From Alteromonas_E sp964230255 (GTDB lineage: Bacteria > Pseudomonadota > Gammaproteobacteria > Enterobacterales > Alteromonadaceae): a stretch of DNA of 8,535 nt. Below the pieces are notes generated by a model that saw only the letters and a program-made list of their open reading frames with translations, was not told the DNA's origin and made no database searches. The DNA lies in the NCBI GenBank assembly GCA_964230255.1, contig CAXRGW010000060.1, positions 1-8,535 of the forward strand, in the 5' to 3' direction. Shown piece by piece: positions 1 through 5,495 of the stretch (within the stretch, counting starts at the first letter, position 1; every line of letters begins with the position of its first letter). The translations under genes and the position numbers were made by a program.

Positions 1-42
1 AACAGCGGCGATAGCGATAGAAGTTTTAACTATTTTCAACAT
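1..42 (-). CDS. N-terminal fragment of an exported protein (cut by the window edge)
   Basis: Read on the minus strand, an ATG at 42-40 opens a frame that runs off the window and encodes MLKIVKTSIAIAAV. Two lysines followed by a run of small hydrophobic residues look like the n-region and the start of the h-region of a Sec signal peptide, so the product is probably periplasmic, outer-membrane or secreted. The start is supported by a Shine-Dalgarno-like GAGGAA (minus strand, positions 54-49) six bases before the ATG. Only 14 codons are visible, so the mature protein cannot be named. The gene follows the dehydrogenase at 226-993 on the same strand after 183 bp of non-coding sequence with two inverted repeats, which argues for its own promoter rather than membership of that operon. 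Confidence 0.7.
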   Translation of the reverse strand, partial: MLKIVKTSIAIAAV

Positions 43-48
43 GGTTAA

Positions 49-54
49 TTCCTC
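49..54 (-). promoter_or_regulatory. Ribosome binding site of the exported-protein fragment
   Basis: The minus strand reads GAGGAA, then TTAACC, then ATG at 42. The match to the Shine-Dalgarno consensus and the spacing are both good. This site is the main reason for accepting the very short coding fragment at the left edge as a real gene start. Confidence 0.65.
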
Positions 55-133
55 GGTTAATAATAAGTCGATGTGTTTGAACGGTTGTAATTAAAACCCA
101 AGGGAAAACAGAAAAAAATCTGTGGGTCGATAC

Positions 134-157
134 ATAGGTATTTGTAGTTATACCTAT
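134..157. repeat. Inverted repeat ATAGGTAT-N8-ATACCTAT
   Basis: Two perfect 8-base arms (134-141 and 150-157) are separated by 8 bases. The element lies about 90 bp upstream of the exported-protein start and overlaps a weak promoter candidate for that gene (TATAAC on the minus strand at 152-147). The symmetry and spacing would suit an operator for a dimeric regulator. The A/T-rich arms and the absence of an immediately following T-run make it a poor intrinsic terminator. No regulator family can be assigned. Confidence 0.5.
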
Positions 158-174
158 AGGGTGAGTAAGTTTAA
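147..174 (-). promoter_or_regulatory. Weak sigma-70 promoter candidate for the left-edge gene
   Basis: On the minus strand TTAAAC (174-169) and TATAAC (152-147) are separated by 16 bases. The -10 box is good and the -35 box is poor. Transcription would start near position 140, leaving a leader of roughly 100 nt before the ATG at 42. The call is tentative because the region is A/T-rich and such matches arise by chance. Confidence 0.25.
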
Positions 175-186
175 ATTGAGAACAGG

Positions 187-207
187 GTGCACTGATGTAC
201 AGTGCAC
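187..207. repeat. Inverted repeat GTGCACTG-N5-CAGTGCAC after the dehydrogenase gene
   Basis: Two perfect 8-base arms (187-194 and 200-207) flank a 5-base loop, 18 bp past the stop codon of the minus-strand dehydrogenase gene. As RNA it would form a compact hairpin and could help end or protect the 3' end of the dehalogenase-dehydrogenase transcript. It is not followed by a T-run on the minus strand, so it is not a canonical intrinsic terminator. It could equally be an operator for the next gene. Confidence 0.5.
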
Positions 208-225
208 TAATTGAAGCCTAGCGTC

Positions 226-993
226 TTACCAAGCAGATACACCGCCATCAACAGCAATGGTTTGACCGTTCATGTAAGTGTTACCAGGTGACAGCATCAT
301 TAACATTACGTTGACCATTTCTTGCGGGTCGCCTAAGCGCTTCATTGGACTCCCCATTGCCATACGTGCACGATCTTTTTCTGAATTAAACCCATCTACA
401 TTGAGTATGTTAGTTGGGCTGAAAAACGGACATATGGCATTGCAGCGCACATTTAAACGACCATATTCAACCGCAGCAGTACGCGTTAGTCCCGCAACTG
501 CGTGTTTAGCCGCTACATAAGCACCACCTTTTGGTGCACCGCCAAGACCAGCCATAGAGCTTACGTTAAGGATATGCCCCTTGCCGTTGGCAAGCATGGC
601 TTGGATTTGATACTTCATACCAAACATCACGCCTTTGACATTGATATCAATTTGACGATCAAGAATCGCTTCAGTTAATTCGTGAGTTGCTGCTGGATCA
701 TGTGCTACGCCGGCATTGTTAACTGCACTATCTAATTTACCGAAGGTATCAACCGCGGCTTTAACCATTGCTGCACATTCAGCTTCTGAAGATACGTCAT
801 TTTTCATGGTGACAACACGATCGTCAGAAATATTGAGTTGTTTGACTGTTTCCGCCAATCCAGACTCATCAATATCGCCTAAGACTAAATTGGCGCCGCG
901 GTTGGCCAATCCAATTGCAAGTAAACGACCGAAACCGCTAGCGGCGCCAGTTATCAGGACGGTATGGTTGGTGAAATCGAGTAACGGATCCAT
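226..993 (-). CDS. SDR-family NAD(P)-dependent oxidoreductase
   Basis: A 255-residue classical short-chain dehydrogenase/reductase, predicted cytosolic, that interconverts an alcohol and a ketone or aldehyde. The Rossmann motif TGAASGFG is at 15-22. Asp40 at the end of the second strand favours NAD over NADP. D66-V67 and NNAG (92-95) are the usual structural motifs. The catalytic tetrad is complete: Asn118, Ser146, Tyr159, Lys163. The C-terminus VDGGVSAW is typical. One departure is visible: the usual Pro-Gly after the sixth strand is Pro189-Phe190. The start has AAGG ten bases upstream. The gene lies 15 bp after the haloalkane dehalogenase on the same strand and is almost certainly cotranscribed with it, so oxidation of the alcohol released by dehalogenation is a reasonable but unproven role. 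The substrate cannot be read from sequence. Confidence 0.93.
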   Translation of the reverse strand: MDPLLDFTNHTVLITGAASGFGRLLAIGLANRGANLVLGDIDESGLAETVKQLNISDDRVVTMKNDVSSEAECAAMVKAAVDTFGKLDSAVNNAGVAHDPAATHELTEAILDRQIDINVKGVMFGMKYQIQAMLANGKGHILNVSSMAGLGGAPKGGAYVAAKHAVAGLTRTAAVEYGRLNVRCNAICPFFSPTNILNVDGFNSEKDRARMAMGSPMKRLGDPQEMVNVMLMMLSPGNTYMNGQTIAVDGGVSAW

Positions 994-1008
994 AGTTTTG
1001 TTACCTTG

Positions 1009-1923
1009 TTATTTTATTGGGTTTTGTTGTACGAATTTTAAAATAATAGCGGCGAAAGCTTCGCCTTGATCTTCTTGAATAAAATGTCCGCCTTGCTCAA
1101 TGGTTGTATGGGCTTGGCCCTCACAGCCGGGAATTAATTTTCGCATGATTTTATCGCCGCCGGCAGTTACTGGGTCGGAATCGCTAAAAGCACACAGAAA
1201 CGGCTTACTGAAGCCTTGCAGGCTTTGCCAAGCCTCACGGTTTGCATCACTGGCAGGATCATCAGGCGTTACCGGTACTAGTGTTGGAAATTGGCGTGCA
1301 CCGGCTTTAAAGGATTCGTCAGGGTATGGCGCATCGTAAGCAGCATAAACTTCTGGTGTCATCGGCAATACTGTCGCGCCTTTGATAATGCCTGCAGTCG
1401 GGAAGACGTCTACTTCTTGTGAAAAAGCCTTCCATTTAAAGAACGCATCGCCAGGTGGATGATCGCCAGTCGGTAACATGGTATTCGACGCTACTACTCG
1501 GGCAAACCGCTCCGGTTGTTCACCCACTAAACGAAGGCCTAATAAGCCACCCCAGTCCTGACAAACCAGTGTAATATCCTTTAGTTGCAATTGGTCGAGT
1601 AGCTGCGTAACCCAATCAAGGTGTCGCTGATAGGTGTAGTCAGTACGCTCACTTGGCTTATCAGAGCGCCCGAAGCCAATCAGATCCGGCACGATCACTC
1701 GATAGCCAGCCGCAGTGAGTGGCGTAATCATCTTCCGATACAAATAGGCCCAACTCGGTTCACCGTGTTGCATCCAAATGACTTCGCCATCACGCGGGCC
1801 TTCATCGATGTAATGCATGCGTAATTGGCCGCCTTCGAAGTCGTCTACTTCAATATAGTTAGCTGCAAATTTGTACCCGGGTAAGTTGGCAAAACGTTCG
1901 TCTGGTGTGCGCAGTGCGTGCAT
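1009..1923 (-). CDS. Haloalkane dehalogenase, type I (DhlA/DhmA-like)
   Basis: A 304-residue alpha/beta hydrolase that should hydrolyse carbon-halogen bonds of haloalkanes to an alcohol plus halide. The opening RTPDERFANL resembles the start of DhlA-type enzymes, which supports the chosen ATG although no clear ribosome binding site precedes it. The oxyanion motif HGEP is at 53-56. The nucleophile elbow is QDWGG with Asp123, and the adjacent Trp124 is the first halide-binding tryptophan. The lid segment FFKWKAFSQ supplies Trp164 as the likely second one. Asp250 (in SDSDP) and His280 (in GGHF) complete the triad. The length matches the family (about 300). The full catalytic set separates it from generic hydrolases, although haloalkane substrate range cannot be predicted. 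It is the first gene of a two-gene unit with the dehydrogenase and is divergent from the beta-oxidation operon. Confidence 0.9.
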   Translation of the reverse strand: MHALRTPDERFANLPGYKFAANYIEVDDFEGGQLRMHYIDEGPRDGEVIWMQHGEPSWAYLYRKMITPLTAAGYRVIVPDLIGFGRSDKPSERTDYTYQRHLDWVTQLLDQLQLKDITLVCQDWGGLLGLRLVGEQPERFARVVASNTMLPTGDHPPGDAFFKWKAFSQEVDVFPTAGIIKGATVLPMTPEVYAAYDAPYPDESFKAGARQFPTLVPVTPDDPASDANREAWQSLQGFSKPFLCAFSDSDPVTAGGDKIMRKLIPGCEGQAHTTIEQGGHFIQEDQGEAFAAIILKFVQQNPIK

Positions 1924-1958
1924 CGTCTGGTACTCATATCTAGTGCTGTTATTTTGTC

Positions 1959-1986
1959 ATTAAACAAATATGTGCAAGGGGGTCAA
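1959..1986 (-). promoter_or_regulatory. Sigma-70 promoter for the dehalogenase-dehydrogenase unit
   Basis: On the minus strand TTGACC (1986-1981) and TTTAAT (1964-1959) are separated by 16 bases. Each box matches consensus at five of six positions. Transcription would begin near 1952, about 28 nt before the dehalogenase ATG at 1923. This is the best promoter match in the divergent region. It is a prediction from sequence only. Confidence 0.5.
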
Positions 1987-2055
1987 TGAATTTAAACCAG
2001 ATAAAAAGTACGAGAATATCCGCAGGCCGCATAGGTAAACGAATTGTTAATAGTA

Positions 2056-2082
2056 TTGATTTAATTTATTCAGGAATATAAA
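2056..2082 (+). promoter_or_regulatory. Possible promoter for the beta-oxidation operon
   Basis: TTGATT (2056-2061) and TATAAA (2077-2082) are separated by 15 bases, shorter than the 17 preferred. An alternative -35, TTGTTA, is at 2044-2049 but has only a poor -10 at the right distance. A start near 2089 would precede both candidate translation starts (2120 and 2159). The surrounding A/T-rich stretch from about 2041 to 2090 is promoter-like, but the exact boxes are uncertain. Confidence 0.3.
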
Positions 2083-2122
2083 ACCAATAAACTTCACTGA
2101 TTGATAGACAGGTCATACCATG

Positions 2123-2150
2123 CTCTTCAATTATTGCATAAGTAGAAGAG
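2123..2150 (+). promoter_or_regulatory. Ribosome binding site and possible masking hairpin of the hydratase/dehydrogenase gene
   Basis: GAAGAG at 2145-2150 sits 8 bases before the ATG at 2159 and is the best ribosome binding site for this gene. The exact reverse complement CTCTTC lies upstream at 2123-2128. Between them TTAT (2131-2134) and ATAA (2138-2141) can also pair. The leader could therefore fold into a hairpin that hides the ribosome binding site. The pairing is visible in the sequence; a regulatory role is inference. Confidence 0.4.
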
Positions 2151-2158
2151 TTTCGTTT

Positions 2159-4258
2159 ATGAGCCAGTCAGCTGTTGCCTATACTGTTCAACAATCAGTC
2201 GCTTCATTGGTGATGCACAATCCACCGGTTAACGCGCTGGGAAAAGCCGTTCGTGTGGGACTTGTTGAAGGGATTGAAAAAGCCCTTGCCGACGATGCGG
2301 TTAACGTAATCGTAATCACCTCAGATATTGGCTTCTTCAGCGGTGGTGCTGATATATCTGAATTTTCTACGGGCGATTTCGAGCCGAACCTATCAACGGT
2401 AGTTTTACATGCTATTGAACAATCAACTAAACCTGTAGTTGCGGTATTGCCGGGACCAGCCTTTGGTGGTGGTCTTGAGTTGGCATTGGCGTGTCACTAT
2501 CGCATTACACACCAGGCGAATAAAGTTGGCCTACCAGAGGTTAACTTGGGTATCCTTCCCGGTGCTGGCGGAACTCAGCGTCTTCCACGTTTGGTACCGG
2601 TGCAGCAAGCATTGGATATGGTTGTTTCTGGTCGTCCACAATCAGTCACCAAATTGCCAAGTGTGTTCGCGGAAATAGTCGATTCAGTGGAGCAACTTCC
2701 TACTGCGACCCAAGCATTTATCGAGAACTTAGACTTAACCGCCGCTATTCCACGTACTTGCGATATCACTGTTGATGCCGCTAGCTTTGAGCCTCCGCTG
2801 TTTGAGCAATATGCTCAAGGTATCAAAAAGCAAGCACGCGGCTTCTTCGCACCGTTTAACTGCATAAAAGCCGTGCAAGCAGCTACTGAGCTTCCATTCC
2901 CAGAAGGCCTAAAGCGTGAAGGTGAATTGTTCTTAGAGTGTATGCAAACGCCACAAGCACGAGCTCAACAACACTTCTTCTTTGCTGAGCGTGCTGCTGG
3001 ACATGTACAAGATTACGACAAATCAACACCTGTGCGCGACGTTAAGAAGGTTGCGGTTATCGGTGCCGGGACTATGGGCGGCGGTATTGCAATGAACTTC
3101 GCCAATGCGGGCATTCCGGTCACTTTGCTCGAGCTTCAACCAGAAGCCTTGGAGAAAGGTTTGGGCGTAATTCGCGGCAACTATGAGCGCACTGCCAAGA
3201 AAGGTAAATTGACGGCTGAAAATGTTGAAAAGCGCATGGCATTGCTAACCGGTACTACTAGCTATGCTGATTTAGCAGATGTTGATTTAGTTATCGAAGC
3301 TGTATTTGAGAAGATGGAAGTTAAACAGGCGGTGTTTAAATCACTCGACGAGGTGTGTAAACCCGGCGCTATTTTAGCAACTAATACATCAACACTTGAT
3401 GTGAACGAAATTGCTGCTGCAACGAGTCGTCCTCAAGATGTCATTGGTTTACACTTCTTCTCGCCTGCAAACGTGATGAAGCTGCTTGAAATTGTTAAAG
3501 CAGAGCATACAGCACCCGACGTCATTAAGACTTGTATGCAGATGTCAAAGGCCATTCGCAAAGTGGCCGTATTGGTCGGTGTATGTTTTGGCTTCGTCGG
3601 TAATCGTATGATTGAAACCTACGGGCGTGAAGCGAACCGTTTGATGTTAGAAGGTGCTACACCAGAGCAAGTCGACAAGGTGATTTATAAGTTTGGTTTA
3701 CCCATGGGCCCATTCACTATGGGTGATATGGCGGGCTTGGATATTGGTTATTTTGTGCGTCAGTCGCGTAAAGCCTTTATCGAGCACGATCCAAGCTATT
3801 GTGTTGTAGCAGACAAACTGGTTGAAGATGGCCGTGTCGGTTTGAAGGTTGGCAAAGGCGCCTATTTATACGAACCAGGCAATCGCCAACCCCTTCCAGA
3901 CGAGAGCGTGCTTGAAATTGCTAAGCAAGAAGCCGCGCGTCTCGGTATTGAACAACGCGCAATTAGCGACCAAGAAATCCTTGAACGTTGTATTTATCCA
4001 CTTATCAACGAAGGCGCCTTGATCCTCGAAGAGGGCATTGCCGCTAAAGCCACCGATATTGACGTGATTTATGTTTATGGCTATGGCTTCCCCGTGTATC
4101 GAGGCGGTCCAATGAAGTTCGCTGACGAGATTGGTTTAGATACGGTTCTCACAGCAATGAATAAGTATCGCGAGCAACTAGGCGATTACGGTGAAGCGTG
4201 GTTTAAGCCTGCACCATTATTAGAAAAGCTCGCTCAGCAAGGCAAAACATTTAACTAA
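2159..4258 (+). CDS. Bifunctional enoyl-CoA hydratase / 3-hydroxyacyl-CoA dehydrogenase (FadB/FadJ-like)
   Basis: A 699-residue cytosolic beta-oxidation enzyme that hydrates trans-2-enoyl-CoA and then oxidises L-3-hydroxyacyl-CoA with NAD. Residues about 1-190 form the crotonase domain, with Glu107 (GGGLELAL) and Glu127 (LPEVNLG) as the paired catalytic acids. Residues about 295-475 form the NAD-binding domain, with GAGTMG at 302-307, Glu325 for the ribose, NTSTL at 409-413 and the His432/Glu444 dyad in HFFSPANVMKLLE. Two C-terminal dehydrogenase domains follow. Hydratase-first order matches FadB, FadJ and the peroxisomal bifunctional enzyme. I chose ATG 2159 because GAAGAG precedes it and family members begin near here; an in-frame ATG at 2120 would add 13 residues of no family character. 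It is the first gene of the operon, and the thiolase starts 40 bp downstream. Confidence 0.93.
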   Translation: MSQSAVAYTVQQSVASLVMHNPPVNALGKAVRVGLVEGIEKALADDAVNVIVITSDIGFFSGGADISEFSTGDFEPNLSTVVLHAIEQSTKPVVAVLPGPAFGGGLELALACHYRITHQANKVGLPEVNLGILPGAGGTQRLPRLVPVQQALDMVVSGRPQSVTKLPSVFAEIVDSVEQLPTATQAFIENLDLTAAIPRTCDITVDAASFEPPLFEQYAQGIKKQARGFFAPFNCIKAVQAATELPFPEGLKREGELFLECMQTPQARAQQHFFFAERAAGHVQDYDKSTPVRDVKKVAVIGAGTMGGGIAMNFANAGIPVTLLELQPEALEKGLGVIRGNYERTAKKGKLTAENVEKRMALLTGTTSYADLADVDLVIEAVFEKMEVKQAVFKSLDEVCKPGAILATNTSTLDVNEIAAATSRPQDVIGLHFFSPANVMKLLEIVKAEHTAPDVIKTCMQMSKAIRKVAVLVGVCFGFVGNRMIETYGREANRLMLEGATPEQVDKVIYKFGLPMGPFTMGDMAGLDIGYFVRQSRKAFIEHDPSYCVVADKLVEDGRVGLKVGKGAYLYEPGNRQPLPDESVLEIAKQEAARLGIEQRAISDQEILERCIYPLINEGALILEEGIAAKATDIDVIYVYGYGFPVYRGGPMKFADEIGLDTVLTAMNKYREQLGDYGEAWFKPAPLLEKLAQQGKTFN

Positions 4259-4298
4259 TACAATCCAAGGCTGGAATTGAGCCTTACTAGGAGGACGC

Positions 4299-5480
4299 AT
4301 GCGTCAGGCAGTTATTGTATCAACAGCACGAAGCCCAATCGGGCGTGCGTATAAAGGCGCTTTAAACAACCTAGAAGCACCGTCATTAGGTGGTCACTCT
4401 GTTGCTGCCGCGGTGCAACGCGCTGGGCTTGAGGGGCAGGAAGTTGACGATGTGATCATGGGGTCAGCCTTAACCCAAGGCTCTGGCTCGATGAACATTG
4501 GTCGCTTGGCTGGTTTGGCTGGAGGTTTACCAGTCACAGTTTCAGGCATGACACTTGATCGTCAATGCAGCTCTGGTATGTATGCAATCGCCACTGCTGC
4601 ACAGAGCATTATGACAGGCAATACCGACATTATGGTTGCCGGAGGTTTGGACTCTATTTCATTGGTGCAAAATAAGCACATGAATACCTTCCGCATGACC
4701 GACCCAGCATTAATCGCAAAGCACAAAGCGATTTACATGCCTATGTTGCAGACCGCAGAAGTTGTTGCAAAACGCTATAACGTTAGTCGCGATGTGCAAG
4801 ATGAGTACGGTTATCAAAGCCAGATGCGCACCGCAGCAGCACAAGCGGCAGGCAAGTTTGATGATGAAATTGTACCGATCACCGCCAATAAGGCGATTGT
4901 TGATAAAGAGTCAGGTGATGTGAGCTTTGCTGAAGTGACACTGGCAAAAGATGAAGGTAATCGCGCTGAAACCACGCTAGAAGGCTTGCAAGGTCTAAAC
5001 GCGGTAATCGATGGCGGCTGTATTACGGCCGGTAATGCGAGTCAGTTGTCGGACGGTTCAAGCGCTAGCGTACTGATGAGTGATATTGAAGCTGAGAAAC
5101 GTGGTTTGGAGCCGCTTGGCGCATTTAAAGGTATTGCTGTTGCTGGTTGCGAACCGGACGAAATGGGGATAGGCCCAGTATTCGCCGTGCCTAAGCTACT
5201 TAAACAACACGGCTTAACCATGGACGATATTGGCCTCTGGGAGCTTAACGAAGCCTTTGCGGTTCAAGTTCTATATTGCCGAGACAAGCTGGGTATTCCT
5301 GATGAGTTACTCAACGTTAATGGCGGCGCAATTTCGATTGGACACCCGTATGGAATGAGTGGTGCCAGAATGGTAGGGCATGCCCTAATTGAAGGAAAAC
5401 GACGCGGTGCAAAATATGTAGTTTGTACCATGTGTATCGGTGGCGGCATGGGCGCTGCTGGTTTATTTGAAGTGTTATAA
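4299..5480 (+). CDS. Acetyl-CoA C-acyltransferase (thiolase, FadA-like)
   Basis: A 393-residue thiolase that cleaves 3-ketoacyl-CoA with CoA to give acetyl-CoA and a shortened acyl-CoA. The acyl-carrying Cys90 is in DRQCSSGM. Asn317 is in NEAFA, His349 in the GGAISIGHPYGMSGAR block, and the proton-shuttling Cys379 in CTMCIGGGMGA. This matches the canonical Cys-Asn-His-Cys set, and the positions are almost the same as in the well-studied biosynthetic thiolase of Zoogloea. The length is nearer FadA and acetyl-CoA acetyltransferases than the longer FadI. A strong AGGAGG (4289-4294) lies only four bases before the ATG. Downstream of the hydratase/dehydrogenase it most likely acts in degradation, perhaps as the beta subunit of a complex with it. 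A purely acetoacetyl-CoA thiolase role cannot be excluded from sequence. Confidence 0.93.
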   Translation: MRQAVIVSTARSPIGRAYKGALNNLEAPSLGGHSVAAAVQRAGLEGQEVDDVIMGSALTQGSGSMNIGRLAGLAGGLPVTVSGMTLDRQCSSGMYAIATAAQSIMTGNTDIMVAGGLDSISLVQNKHMNTFRMTDPALIAKHKAIYMPMLQTAEVVAKRYNVSRDVQDEYGYQSQMRTAAAQAAGKFDDEIVPITANKAIVDKESGDVSFAEVTLAKDEGNRAETTLEGLQGLNAVIDGGCITAGNASQLSDGSSASVLMSDIEAEKRGLEPLGAFKGIAVAGCEPDEMGIGPVFAVPKLLKQHGLTMDDIGLWELNEAFAVQVLYCRDKLGIPDELLNVNGGAISIGHPYGMSGARMVGHALIEGKRRGAKYVVCTMCIGGGMGAAGLFEVL

Positions 5481-5495
5481 AGCGGTTATACGATA

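Noticed and set aside
108..123. Hairpin ACAGA-A6-TCTGT near a T-run on the minus strand, as a terminator
   Set aside because: The stem has only five pairs, the T-run is inside the loop rather than after the stem, and it lies in the leader of the left-edge gene.
716..1069. A 117-codon plus-strand open frame
   Set aside because: It is antisense to the dehydrogenase and the end of the dehalogenase, both of which have complete family motifs. Its own translation shows no domain.
2030..2037. CATAGGTA shared by the 2030 region and the inverted repeat at 133-140
   Set aside because: An 8-base match between two A/T-rich intergenic regions is expected by chance, and the 2030 copy lacks the second arm.
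2036..2050. Imperfect palindrome TAAAC-GAATT-GTTAA as a PsrA-type fatty-acid regulator site
   Set aside because: Only four of five arm positions pair and the right arm lacks the GTTTG/GTTTC expected for PsrA. Such matches are common in A/T-rich promoters, so no operator is claimed.
2120..2158. N-terminal extension of the hydratase/dehydrogenase to ATG 2120
   Set aside because: The 13 extra residues (MLFNYCISRRVSF) do not resemble family starts, and the site at 2145-2150 fits ATG 2159 better. It is kept as an alternative in the findings rather than as the annotated start.
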